Shown here in pieces: positions 23,374 to 31,546 of a stretch of 34,060 nt of DNA. Origin of the DNA: an uncultured Acholeplasmataceae bacterium. Its GTDB lineage: Bacteria; Bacillota_I; Bacilli_A; Acholeplasmatales; Acholeplasmataceae. How positions within the stretch are numbered: position 1 is the first letter of the stretch; the number at the start of each line of letters is the position of its first letter. The position numbers were made by a program, and so were the translations under genes. Under the pieces are notes generated by a model. It was given only the letters and a program-made list of their open reading frames with translations, did no database searches and was not told the origin of the DNA. The stretch spans positions 1-34,060 of the forward strand of contig CAKMKH010000018.1 in the NCBI GenBank assembly GCA_927441705.1. Reading direction: 5' to 3'.

Positions 23374-23924
23374 AAACAAATCCTTTGTGTAGATAACGCT
23401 AAGAATAATTCAGGTTTATGTGTAGAAACTATGAAACTTAATCCATCTTCTTTTCTTGTTTTCAAAAAAACAATCAATCGATGAATACTTAAATCATCTA
23501 AACCAGATAGTGGTTCATCTAGAATAACCATATCAGGTTTTCCAATGAATGCTGAAATAATCGCGAGTTTCTGTTGATTTCCTTTAGATAACTGATGGAT
23601 ATACTTAAATAATGGGATATCAAACAAATGGATTAACTCTTCTGATAATACATCTTTTTTGACTTTAGCAAGTGTTTCTAAATAGTCACTTACCTTAATT
23701 AAAGGTGGCAACATCATCACTTCTGGTAAATACCCAATTCTTAACTTCTTTTTATCAATTGATCCTTGATCAGGTCTTTTAAAACCTAGAATCATTTCTA
23801 ATAAAGTCGTTTTTCCTTTTCCATTTTCACCACTTATTAAAATAAAATCACTTGGATTAATTTCTAAACTAAAACTTTGAGGACAATAGTGTTTTTTAGC
23901 TTCTAAGAGCTTAATTAAGTGCAT
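23370..23924 (-). CDS. Short ABC transporter ATP-binding protein
   Basis: 184 residues from the ATG at 23924, which overlaps the upstream gene by 14 bases. The frame opening at 24014 would add 30 residues entirely inside that gene. Walker A SGENGKGKTTL (31-41), a Q-loop region at IGYLPEVMML, signature LSKGNQQK (112-119), Walker B MVILDEPLSGLD (132-143) and the switch His169 (STHK). It is shorter than the usual 220-240 residues because the N-terminal strands and the C-terminal part are reduced. It would form an ABC transporter with the following membrane protein. The small size and two-component build resemble bacteriocin/immunity or lantibiotic-type exporters; substrate unknown. Confidence 0.88.
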   Translation of the reverse strand: MHLIKLLEAKKHYCPQSFSLEINPSDFILISGENGKGKTTLLEMILGFKRPDQGSIDKKKLRIGYLPEVMMLPPLIKVSDYLETLAKVKKDVLSEELIHLFDIPLFKYIHQLSKGNQQKLAIISAFIGKPDMVILDEPLSGLDDLSIHRLIVFLKTRKEDGLSFIVSTHKPELFLALSTQRICL

Positions 23925-24693
23925 AATGATAAATGAGTTGCCCAGATTGTTTAAGGGTCTCAAAGTCCTTAATATAGATGAAATAATTGATGATTGTCGT
24001 TGTTTGGTCCTCAAAAGTTATGACAATTGGACAGGCATAAAAGAGTTGTTGTTTATAAAAGATATTAATCTTTAATTGGTTGTTAACTAATTCAAAATCA
24101 CTTTGATACAAACTTCCTACTGAAACATTAGTAATGGTTTTATTTAGAGTTACGTAATCAATTTGAATTTGATGCAATCTAGACAAATATGATGATACCA
24201 TTTTCATCCCTGACAGTGATGTCCAATCTAGTGGTGATTCATTGTTATCTTCTACTGTTTTTAGACTTAATGATCCAATAAAGATGTCATATGTCTCTTG
24301 ATTAACTAAATTTATAGTCAAGTAACAATCTTCAATATCAAAATCATAGCCTAATAAAGGCATTTCTATGATATATGAATATTTATAGTAGGTATCACTT
24401 AAATAATATTCTTCATGTTGAAAAATCACATCTGTTAGACTAAGATACATTGACTTAGAATGATCATCGTTATGTATTTCTAATTGGTCATAGCTTTGTT
24501 TATCTATAAGAGGATGATTATGATCACTTAAATAAAAATCAATGTAGATAGATTCACTTTCAGTGTCAATAAAACTATAATATGTATCAACAGTTAATAG
24601 TTTTACTGATATTTCTTCTTCATTTTTACTAATTAGTATAACCATAAACACTACAGTTACAATCATAAACATATAAACTAATAGTTGTTTCAT
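23911..24693 (-). CDS. Membrane-anchored extracytoplasmic protein of unknown function
   Basis: 260 residues. A single hydrophobic N-terminal segment (about 4-22, LLVYMFMIVTVVFMVILI) anchors the rest outside the membrane; there is no lipobox cysteine. The remainder is acidic, Tyr/Ile-rich and mostly beta, with no Cys pairs. Family not recognised. The ATG overlaps the stop of the upstream secreted-protein gene as ATGA, and its own end overlaps the ATPase start by 14 bases, so the four genes are translationally coupled. A partner or accessory subunit of the ABC transporter is the simplest reading. Confidence 0.7.
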   Translation of the reverse strand: MKQLLVYMFMIVTVVFMVILISKNEEEISVKLLTVDTYYSFIDTESESIYIDFYLSDHNHPLIDKQSYDQLEIHNDDHSKSMYLSLTDVIFQHEEYYLSDTYYKYSYIIEMPLLGYDFDIEDCYLTINLVNQETYDIFIGSLSLKTVEDNNESPLDWTSLSGMKMVSSYLSRLHQIQIDYVTLNKTITNVSVGSLYQSDFELVNNQLKINIFYKQQLFYACPIVITFEDQTTTIINYFIYIKDFETLKQSGQLIYHYALN

Positions 24694-25319
24694 ATTCTTA
24701 TTTTCTCTAATCTTTGATATTGAGTCGTAACTACAAAAGCTTCATAACCGCCTCTATTTGTACGAAACCAAAACGCATATCTTGCTGCCACACCATTAGT
24801 GATCAAACCTTCTCCATAAATATATAAATCAACTTGTGTCCCAGGATCAACATCTAAAATGACAGATATTGATTCTTTTTTCTCTTCAGATGTTTGATAA
24901 TCAGCAGATAATCTAATTGAACCATCCAAATTATTCTTAAATTCAGGTCTAGTTGATGTCGTTTTTATGCCAATAGAGCCAGTTGCTGATAAACTGAGTT
25001 TAGATGTTGTTTTAGTATCTAAAGTATAAGCATACTTTATGGCGGTATACCCATCGTTATAATAAGAAAATAATGTCTCAGTGACATACCTACACTCAAT
25101 ATCTTTATTTACTGTATAAACTTTCCACCCCATAAATTTTCTTGAATCAACTTTTTTGTAATATTTATTATATTCACTTGTGGTAAAGTCTGTTAAGAGC
25201 TTACCTCTATCAATTTCTAAACTCTCAAATGATTGATAATTTGAATCTGCATATGATATGTGTAATACTAAGGTTAACATGAAAAACAACATGCTCATAA
25301 AGACTAGTTTTTTTAACAT
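24690..25319 (-). CDS. Secreted protein with signal peptide, beta-rich; first gene of an ABC cassette
   Basis: 209 residues from the ATG at 25319, chosen because TAGGAGGG stands 6 bases upstream and a signal peptide begins there; an upstream in-frame ATG at 25370 lacks both. The signal is MLKKLVFMSM...LVLHISYA with a probable cleavage after residue 24. The mature part is beta-strand-like and rich in Ser/Thr (SKLSLSATGSIGIKTTSTR, KKESISVILDVDPGTQVDLYIYGEG). The alternating pattern and the PGTQVDLYIYG segment resemble the stalk of aerolysin/ETX-MTX2-type pore-forming proteins, but this is only a visual impression. Whether it is a toxin, an adhesin or a surface protein is open. It is coupled to the next gene by ATGA. 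Confidence 0.65.
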   Translation of the reverse strand: MLKKLVFMSMLFFMLTLVLHISYADSNYQSFESLEIDRGKLLTDFTTSEYNKYYKKVDSRKFMGWKVYTVNKDIECRYVTETLFSYYNDGYTAIKYAYTLDTKTTSKLSLSATGSIGIKTTSTRPEFKNNLDGSIRLSADYQTSEEKKESISVILDVDPGTQVDLYIYGEGLITNGVAARYAFWFRTNRGGYEAFVVTTQYQRLEKIRI

Positions 25320-25370
25320 AAAAATCCCTCCTATCTCATAGTAAGGTTTTTTTATGGTTTTTACTTGCAT

Positions 25371-25398
25371 AAAAAAAACTCAAGAAAACTTGAGTTTT
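25371..25398 (-). terminator. Terminator of pgm-pepP
   Basis: AAAACTCAAG/CTTGAGTTTT around AAAA, and eight T's on the minus strand. It overlaps the pepP stop codon. Confidence 0.8.
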
Positions 25399-26650
25399 AT
25401 CGTTTTGCCATATAGGCTTCAATATCTTTAACTTCTTTAATAATATCTTTTGTCAAATTGATATTCCCGCTATCTTTGACGACAATGTCATCTTCAATAC
25501 GAATACCAATACCTTCTTCAGCAATGTATAAACCCGGTTCTACTGTTATTAAAGCACCTTCAGGAATTGGTCTTGAATAATTACCAACATCATGCACATC
25601 AAGACCAAGATAATGACCTAATGAATGATAATAGTATTTAGTAATTTCTGAATCTTCTTTAATAAGTCCTAATTTCTTAGCGCCTTCTATGAGTATTTGT
25701 TTGCCATAATCATTAAACTCTTTCATGGTAACGCCTGGTTTTAACCATTCGATTGTTTTTTTGTTGGCTTCTAAAACAACTTCATAAATGGCTTTTTGTC
25801 GATCTGAGAATTTTCCGTTTGCTGGAAGTGTTCTTGATACATCTGAACAATAATAATCATAATCAACACCTAAATCAAATAAAACAAGCGTGTTATCAGG
25901 AATCTTTGAATCATTTTCAATGTAATGAAGCACAGTCGCATTCTTGCCTGATGCAGCAATCGTATCAAATGATGGAGTTGTTCTATTTCTGTTTAATATA
26001 TAATTGTATTCTGCTTGAACTTCATATTCAAAAACTCCAGGTTTAATCGTATCCATAATTTTATCGATTCCATCTTTAGTTATTGAAACAGCTTTTTTAA
26101 CTTGGTCTATTTCGTATTGATCTTTGATAGTTCTTAGTTCAGCTAAGATTAATTGATTTGTTTGAAGTTTAATAAACGGATATGTTTCTTGAACGTGTTT
26201 GCCAAACATATGTGCTTTTGTTGGAAGTGAATTTTCAGATTGTCTTTCTAAATCCAGATACATTGTTTCTATAAGGCCATAAAGTGCACGACGATTAGTT
26301 GATAATAAATCGTTTAAAAATGAGTTGACTTCTTTGATTTCTTTAATGTTTTCTAATGGGATTTCAGTTAATTCACTAGCTTCTTCAAAAGATAAACCTG
26401 CACCATCCCATAGTGCTTTAACTGGATCTATCGCTTCTATAAATAAGTAGCTATTTGTTTTTTCATTTCCTTTAACCATCATTAAAACAACGTTTTGTTG
26501 TTTTATGCCAGTTAAATAGTAAAAACTACGATTTACAGAAAAATGATAGTTTTGATCATTTGATTTTTGAGGTGCAACACCTGAAAAAATAAATGATAAT
26601 GATTGATCTTTGACTTCTTTTAGATAACGTTCTCTTCTTTGATTAAACAT
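25397..26650 (-). CDS. pepP: Xaa-Pro aminopeptidase (aminopeptidase P)
   Basis: 417 residues: AMP_N domain (about 1-130, FNQRRERYLKEV; NRSFYYLTGI) followed by the M24 pita-bread fold. Metal ligands are visible as Asp259 (LVLFDLGVDY), Asp270 (CSDVSRT), His346 (YHSLGHYLGLDVHD), Glu371 (VEPGLYI) and Glu386 (IRIEDDI). It removes N-terminal residues preceding proline from cytosolic peptides. The ATG is 3 bases past the pgm stop with AAGGAG inside the end of pgm, so the two are one transcript. It ends at a strong terminator. Confidence 0.93.
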   Translation of the reverse strand: MFNQRRERYLKEVKDQSLSFIFSGVAPQKSNDQNYHFSVNRSFYYLTGIKQQNVVLMMVKGNEKTNSYLFIEAIDPVKALWDGAGLSFEEASELTEIPLENIKEIKEVNSFLNDLLSTNRRALYGLIETMYLDLERQSENSLPTKAHMFGKHVQETYPFIKLQTNQLILAELRTIKDQYEIDQVKKAVSITKDGIDKIMDTIKPGVFEYEVQAEYNYILNRNRTTPSFDTIAASGKNATVLHYIENDSKIPDNTLVLFDLGVDYDYYCSDVSRTLPANGKFSDRQKAIYEVVLEANKKTIEWLKPGVTMKEFNDYGKQILIEGAKKLGLIKEDSEITKYYYHSLGHYLGLDVHDVGNYSRPIPEGALITVEPGLYIAEEGIGIRIEDDIVVKDSGNINLTKDIIKEVKDIEAYMAKR

Positions 26651-26653
26651 ATA

Positions 26654-28324
26654 TTACTCCTTGATCTCATCTATTTGTTTTAATATAGATTGATTGATTT
26701 CTTGTAAGTATGATTTTGCTTCACTTAATGTATTTTGTTTTGTGCCATAATAGATCTTTATTTTTGGTTCAGTACCACTTGGTCTAAAGACAATCCATGT
26801 GTCATCTTCAAATATATATTTTAAGACATCAGATTTAGGTAGTTCTATTTTTGATTTAATACCATCTTCAACACGAATGCCCTTTAGAATATCATCATAA
26901 CCAATTAAGAATTTTCCTTCTAGTTTAGGTGGGTTATCTCTAAAATGACTCATGATTAAATCTATTTGTTTACTACCTTCAATGCCTTTTAACATAATTG
27001 AATGTGTGTATTCATAAAAAGCACCATATTTTTGATAAATACTATTTAGATAATCAACAATTGTTAATCCTTTAAGTTTTAAGTGATTTGCAATTTCTGC
27101 TAATAAATATACTGCTTGTACGGCATCTTTATCTCTAACAACATCAGAGATTAAAGAACCATAAGATTCTTCACATCCAAATATATATGGATTTGTTTCT
27201 TTATAAATTTCAGCTTTCTCACCGATGAACTTAAACCCTGTCAATGTAGTAATCACATCAAGTTCAAAGTCTCTTGCGATGACTTCAATGAGTTTCGTTG
27301 TAACGTTGGTCGTATAAACATGTCCATTTGGAGGTAGTAAGTTAAATTTTTTCCTATTTTCTAAAATATAAAATAATTCGATACTTGCTGTCTGATTTCC
27401 TGTTAAAAGTTCATAGTCAACATTGTGTTTAACTGCAATTCCTAGACGGTCTCCATCAGGATCAGTGACCATAACAATATCTGCATCAATTTCTTTTGCA
27501 TATTTAATTGAATTAATATAAGCATCAGCATCTTCAGGATTTGAAGATTTTGTATCTGTAAAATTAGGATCTGCAATCATTTGAGGTTGATAAGGATATA
27601 TGTCATAACCTTCATCAGTCAAAAATTGTGGAACGATTGGTCCACCAGCTCCATGAAGCGGTGAATAGACAATTTTAACACGTTTTTGCTCATCGTTGAT
27701 ACTAATATGTTTAATAGCATCTAAGTAAATATCATCAAATGTTTCATCTATATAAGAAATATATTCGTTATCTACCGCTTCAATATTAAAGGGTTGATCA
27801 ATTGCGTTAATTTCATCGATAATAGCATTCGCATTTTCAATATTGACTTGAGATCCTGTTTGATCATATGCTTTATATCCATTATATTCTTTTGGATTAT
27901 GCGATGCAGTTAACATAATACCACCACTAGCATTAAAATGTCTTACTGCAAAACTTAACATAGGCGTTGGTCTAAGATTATTAAATAAAAAACTCTTAAT
28001 GTGCTTAGCTGCTAAAACCATTGCTGCTTCTTTAGCAAAACGCTTAGAATCTTTTCGATTGTCATAACTAATTGCGACACCATCATTTAAATTGTTTTTA
28101 ATTAAATAATTAGCAAATCCTAAAGTAGCTTTTCTAATTGTGTAGATATTGACACGATTTGTCCCAACTCCCATGATACCGCGAAGTCCGCCAGTACCAA
28201 AAGAGAGATCCTTATAAAAAGCATCTTCGATTTGTTTTTCGTTTAATGAGTTTAACTCATCTTTTAAGGTTTTATCTAAATCCTTGTTATTTTTCCATAA
28301 GTTGTAATTTTCTTTATAATTCAT
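26654..28324 (-). CDS. pgcA: Phosphoglucomutase/phosphomannomutase (alpha-D-phosphohexomutase)
   Basis: 556 residues. Catalytic phosphoserine Ser141 in TASHNPKEYNGYK, Mg loop DPDGDR (288-293), sugar-binding GCEESYG and phosphate-binding RPSGTEPK near the C terminus. GTGGLRGIMGVGTNRVN at 43-59 is the N-terminal mark of the PgcA subgroup. It interconverts hexose-1- and hexose-6-phosphate for glycolipid, polysaccharide or pentose supply. AGAGGTGAT precedes the ATG. The terminator of coaX lies about 25 bases upstream and I see no strong promoter in between, so partial read-through from panT-coaX is possible. Confidence 0.94.
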   Translation of the reverse strand: MNYKENYNLWKNNKDLDKTLKDELNSLNEKQIEDAFYKDLSFGTGGLRGIMGVGTNRVNIYTIRKATLGFANYLIKNNLNDGVAISYDNRKDSKRFAKEAAMVLAAKHIKSFLFNNLRPTPMLSFAVRHFNASGGIMLTASHNPKEYNGYKAYDQTGSQVNIENANAIIDEINAIDQPFNIEAVDNEYISYIDETFDDIYLDAIKHISINDEQKRVKIVYSPLHGAGGPIVPQFLTDEGYDIYPYQPQMIADPNFTDTKSSNPEDADAYINSIKYAKEIDADIVMVTDPDGDRLGIAVKHNVDYELLTGNQTASIELFYILENRKKFNLLPPNGHVYTTNVTTKLIEVIARDFELDVITTLTGFKFIGEKAEIYKETNPYIFGCEESYGSLISDVVRDKDAVQAVYLLAEIANHLKLKGLTIVDYLNSIYQKYGAFYEYTHSIMLKGIEGSKQIDLIMSHFRDNPPKLEGKFLIGYDDILKGIRVEDGIKSKIELPKSDVLKYIFEDDTWIVFRPSGTEPKIKIYYGTKQNTLSEAKSYLQEINQSILKQIDEIKE

Positions 28325-28348
28325 CTTATCACCTCTCTTTATTTTAAC

Positions 28349-28376
28349 AAAAAATAACCAGAATTACCTGGTTATT
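28349..28376 (-). terminator. Terminator after coaX
   Basis: AATAACCAG/CTGGTTATT (28368-28376 with 28353-28361), 6-base loop, T-run on the minus strand. It overlaps the coaX stop. Confidence 0.75.
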
Positions 28377-29127
28377 TTCTAAATTGTTCATTTTTATTAT
28401 AAATTTTAAGTAAACCTTTTAATATCAAGTCAGAATCAACAGATAAATCATGGTCACACAATGGTGCAATCATTTCTGATAAACCACCAGTTAAGATTAC
28501 TTCAAAGTCTTCATTAACTTCTCTTCTAATTCGATCAATTAATCCATCTACTTGAGATGCAACACCATAAGTAACTCCTGATTGCATACAATGAATAGTA
28601 TTGGTTCCTAAAACTTTTTTTGGAACTTCTATATCAATATCTGGTAATAAAGCTGTTTGTCCAACTAAAGCTTTAATTGAAATCGTGACACCTGGAGTAA
28701 TAATAACGCCTAATATGGTTTTATTCTTTACATAGATGTATTTAATAGCCGTACCTAAATCTATGATTAAAGCTTTTGAAATATCATCATCGATACCAAC
28801 TGAATCACATATCAAATCAGCACCTACTTCTCTAGGATGGTCTGTTTTAATATTTAATCCTGTCTTAATACCAGGACCAACAATTAATGGTTCAATTCCA
28901 ACGAATTTAGTTGATATTTCTTTTAATCTTTCAGTGACTCTTGGCACAACAGATGAAATAGCAATATGTTTGACTGTGCTAAAATCAATTAAGTTTTTCA
29001 TTTGAATATAATATTCATCTGCAGTTTTGGTGACTTCAGTGTTTAATCGATATGTGTCAATAATTTTAAAACCATCTGAAATACCAATAAAGATATTCGT
29101 ATTGCCTACATCAAATAATAAAAACAT
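28372..29127 (-). CDS. coaX: Type III pantothenate kinase
   Basis: 251 residues, ASKHA fold. Phosphate-1 loop DVGNTN at 6-11, GADLICD at 102-108 with the conserved Asp of the family's GADR motif (here L replaces R), phosphate-2 loop DLGTAIKY at 123-130, and GVIITPG...ALVGQTALLPDIDI for the substrate side. It phosphorylates pantothenate, the first step to coenzyme A. GAGGATT lies before the ATG. It follows an ECF-type membrane protein by 15 bases in the same operon, which fits an uptake-plus-trapping unit for pantothenate. Confidence 0.92.
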   Translation of the reverse strand: MFLLFDVGNTNIFIGISDGFKIIDTYRLNTEVTKTADEYYIQMKNLIDFSTVKHIAISSVVPRVTERLKEISTKFVGIEPLIVGPGIKTGLNIKTDHPREVGADLICDSVGIDDDISKALIIDLGTAIKYIYVKNKTILGVIITPGVTISIKALVGQTALLPDIDIEVPKKVLGTNTIHCMQSGVTYGVASQVDGLIDRIRREVNEDFEVILTGGLSEMIAPLCDHDLSVDSDLILKGLLKIYNKNEQFRK

Positions 29128-29142
29128 AATAAATCCTCATTT

Positions 29143-29910
29143 CTAAGCGTTTTGGGCCTTTAACTGATTGATTGCGATAACGATTGGTGTACCGATTAAT
29201 ACAGCTAATATAGCTTCAATTAGACCATTAGTAACTGCGACTGTATAAACAAATCCTAAGAGTTCAGTAGAAGGAATATATTGTGTAATAAATGCTCTTT
29301 CAAATACAACTAAAGCCGTTAATACAAGCACAGTGTGAAGCACTGTAGCCATTAAAAAAGTTGATGGGATCACAGTTTGAGATTTATCATTTTTTCTTAT
29401 TAAAGTATAATAAGCTGTTATAAATACAGACATAATAAGTAAAGCAAGAGGAAATACGATATTTTCATTCCAACTAGACTCTCTCACGATGACTGAAGAT
29501 GCATAATATAGTGCAAAAACAGTTAAGATAGTTACAAATCCAAAGATATAAATATCAGAATTTTTAACTTTTTTATCGAATAATTTGAATAAATCAAATA
29601 AGTAACTAGCTGCAATCGCAAATAGCATTCTTGGAAGTACAGAAACTAACGGATTAACAAATGCTGGGTCTAAGATGCCAGTTGGTGTTGTTGCTGCTCT
29701 AATTAAAGATCCAATCCCAAACATGAATCCTAATAACAACGTATACTTTTTAGGTAACAAAAAAGCACCAATCAATACTGGAATATGAATAAGCGTCAGT
29801 GCCATTGTCCCAATGGTAATATAACCAATTTGAGGCACAAACGTCATCAAAAGTATGATTGCTGCAAATACAGCGGTAAGCGTTAAGCTTTGAAGTTCAT
29901 TTCTTTTCAT
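29143..29910 (-). CDS. panT: ECF transporter S component, probably for pantothenate
   Basis: 255 residues, hydrophobic, about six helices, with an N-terminal LQSLTLTAVFAAIILLMTFVP segment typical of ECF substrate-binding (S) subunits, followed by a second helix (LTLIHIPVLIGAFLLPKKYTLLLGFMFGIGSL). It would use the shared energising module EcfA/A'/T, not in the window. Pantothenate as substrate is inferred from the immediately following coaX; the sequence alone supports only the S-component class. GGAG precedes the ATG. Confidence 0.75.
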   Translation of the reverse strand: MKRNELQSLTLTAVFAAIILLMTFVPQIGYITIGTMALTLIHIPVLIGAFLLPKKYTLLLGFMFGIGSLIRAATTPTGILDPAFVNPLVSVLPRMLFAIAASYLFDLFKLFDKKVKNSDIYIFGFVTILTVFALYYASSVIVRESSWNENIVFPLALLIMSVFITAYYTLIRKNDKSQTVIPSTFLMATVLHTVLVLTALVVFERAFITQYIPSTELLGFVYTVAVTNGLIEAILAVLIGTPIVIAINQLKAQNA

Positions 29911-29932
29911 TTTTTTCTCCTTTTTAGGCCAC

Positions 29933-29945
29933 TATGGGTCCCATA
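29933..29945. promoter_or_regulatory. 13-bp palindrome in the panT leader
   Basis: TATGGGTCCCATA, a palindrome with one central base, lies between the promoter and the panT ribosome-binding site. Possible operator or small mRNA hairpin. Confidence 0.35.
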
Positions 29946-29955
29946 AGTCATTTAT

Positions 29956-29984
29956 ATTATATATGAATAATGTGACAATTTCAA
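29956..29984 (-). promoter_or_regulatory. Promoter of panT-coaX
   Basis: TTGAAA (29979-29984), 17 bases, TATAAT (29956-29961) on the minus strand. Confidence 0.7.
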
Positions 29985-29985
29985 G

Positions 29986-30037
29986 AAAAAAGATGCAAGC
30001 GATCAAATTTATAAAAACTTGATGATCACTGCATCTT
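29986..30037 (-). terminator. Terminator of the 30009 gene
   Basis: AAGATGCA (minus-strand 5' arm at 30030-30037) pairs with TGCATCTT (29990-29997), with inner GATCA/TGATC pairs; T's follow at 29986-29991. The stem lies over the last codons of the gene, so the end of the coding region doubles as a terminator. Confidence 0.6.
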
Positions 30038-30632
30038 CCTTATATTCTAAAAGTATATCTATTTCTAATTCTTGATTATCTTCTTCAACTGCATAAGCTT
30101 TTACTCTAATTATATTCAAATCATCATGAACAATGGTTTGATTTAGGAAAGAATAATATGCTTTCAACTCATTATAGTTTTCAAATATATCTTGATTTAC
30201 TTCACCTGATATAGGCTCTATATATGGTATTTGATATGTTTTATCGTTGTATTTAAATTCAAGCGAGCCACTATATAGTTCAAATACATCTAATTCTTCA
30301 CTATAAGATAGCGTATACAATTGATTTTCTTTTGTAAAAACATAGTAATCTATTTTGTTATGATCATTAGCTAAATGATATACATAGTTCTCATGATTTA
30401 TAATATGTCTTTCAATGAAATCAGCTGCATCTACTACTCTAAATGATACATAATTGTCTTTGATCTCATAATCTCTAACGACATAGCTTCCTAAAGATAA
30501 ATCTCGATTCTCAAATTTTGATTTCACTTCAATACTTTCATATATAATGATTAAAGTGATCATCAATATGAGTCCAAAGAGTAAAATGACACCACCATAA
30601 ATAGTAAAATTTCTTTTTGTTTTCGTCATCAT
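30009..30632 (-). CDS. Membrane-anchored protein of unknown function
   Basis: 207 residues; two adjacent ATGs (30632 and 30629) follow AAGGTG, the second at the better spacing. A basic start (MTKTKRNF) and one helix (about 11-30, YGGVILLFGLILMITLIII) give an anchor with the rest outside. The outer part is acidic, Tyr- and Ile-rich, mostly beta and without cysteines, a style like the 24693 protein though with no clear similarity. Family not recognised. It lies alone between two terminators, with no strong promoter visible. Confidence 0.65.
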   Translation of the reverse strand: MMTKTKRNFTIYGGVILLFGLILMITLIIIYESIEVKSKFENRDLSLGSYVVRDYEIKDNYVSFRVVDAADFIERHIINHENYVYHLANDHNKIDYYVFTKENQLYTLSYSEELDVFELYSGSLEFKYNDKTYQIPYIEPISGEVNQDIFENYNELKAYYSFLNQTIVHDDLNIIRVKAYAVEEDNQELEIDILLEYKEDAVIIKFL

Positions 30633-30661
30633 AACACCTTCTTTCTTTTTAAACTGTCTTC

Positions 30662-30691
30662 TAGAAAAGAAAGACCATTATTAAAATGGTC
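30662..30691 (-). terminator. Terminator of the ptsH-to-AKR run
   Basis: GACCATT/AATGGTC (30685-30691 with 30673-30679), 5-base loop, TTTCTTTT on the minus strand. It lies 6 bases after the aldo/keto reductase stop. Confidence 0.75.
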
Positions 30692-30697
30692 CTATTT

Positions 30698-31540
30698 TTA
30701 TGCTTTATAAGGTCCCCATGGTGAGTTATCAGGGTCTGTGTAAACTCTATTGCCTCTATTAAGTGCATCTATTTCAAGTAGTTCTTCTTCTGTTAATTCA
30801 ATAAACTGAGCATCATAATTATCTTTGATTCTTGATGGAGTCACTGATTTAGGAATCATGACTATGTTTCTACTTAATCCCCATGCAATAACGATTTGTG
30901 CAATTGATTTGTCATGCTTTTTCGCAATCTCGCCCAACTTTTCTTTCCAAAGACCTTCGAATATGCCACCTTTCATAAATGGTCCATAAGACTCTAATTG
31001 AATATTCTTAGTTTTTAAATATTTATTAAGAGGAACTTGTGTTAAACCAGGATGACACTCTACTTGATTTACCATTGGTATAATCTTAGCAGTTTTTAAT
31101 AAATCTTCGATATGATGAATTTGGAAATTTGATATTCCTATAGCTTTCGCTTTTCCAGATGCATAAATTTTTTCAAATAATGCCCAAGTTTGTGCATTTA
31201 TTTTTGCATCATGATTTGGCCAATGAATCAAATATAGATCAACATAATCAGTCTTAAGTTTTTCTAGAGATTCATCAAAAAATTTCTGCATGTTTTCTAC
31301 ACTCGAATGAAATCTTTGTTTGGTTGTAATAAAAAGATCCTTGCGATCTATTTTTGAGTCTCTAATCGCATCTCCAATGCTATCTTCATTACCATACATT
31401 TGAGCAGTATCAATGTGACGATACCCTATTTCTAGAGCATACTTTACTGTATCATAAGCTGTTTGTCCATTTTCCGTTTTAAATGTACCTAATCCAAATA
31501 GTGGCATTTCATAACCGTTATGTAATTTAACTTTTTTCAT
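30698..31540 (-). CDS. Aldo/keto reductase
   Basis: 280 residues, cytosolic NADPH-dependent (beta/alpha)8-barrel enzyme. The catalytic tetrad is complete: Asp44, Tyr49 (RHIDTAQMYGNE), Lys74 (FITTKQRF) and His106 (YLIHWP). GISNFQIHHI and PMVNQVECHP are family signatures, and MIPKSVTPSRIKDN binds the 2'-phosphate of NADPH. The C terminus is normal length. Substrate unknown (2,5-diketogluconate reductase-like group; often methylglyoxal and other aldehydes). It is 6 bases from the upstream M42 gene, so it shares its transcript. Confidence 0.93.
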   Translation of the reverse strand: MKKVKLHNGYEMPLFGLGTFKTENGQTAYDTVKYALEIGYRHIDTAQMYGNEDSIGDAIRDSKIDRKDLFITTKQRFHSSVENMQKFFDESLEKLKTDYVDLYLIHWPNHDAKINAQTWALFEKIYASGKAKAIGISNFQIHHIEDLLKTAKIIPMVNQVECHPGLTQVPLNKYLKTKNIQLESYGPFMKGGIFEGLWKEKLGEIAKKHDKSIAQIVIAWGLSRNIVMIPKSVTPSRIKDNYDAQFIELTEEELLEIDALNRGNRVYTDPDNSPWGPYKA

Positions 31541-31546
31541 GAATAT

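Noticed and set aside
23925-24014. Longer N terminus of the ABC ATPase
   Set aside because: The 30 extra residues are a shadow frame inside the upstream gene and lack the ABC N-terminal pattern.
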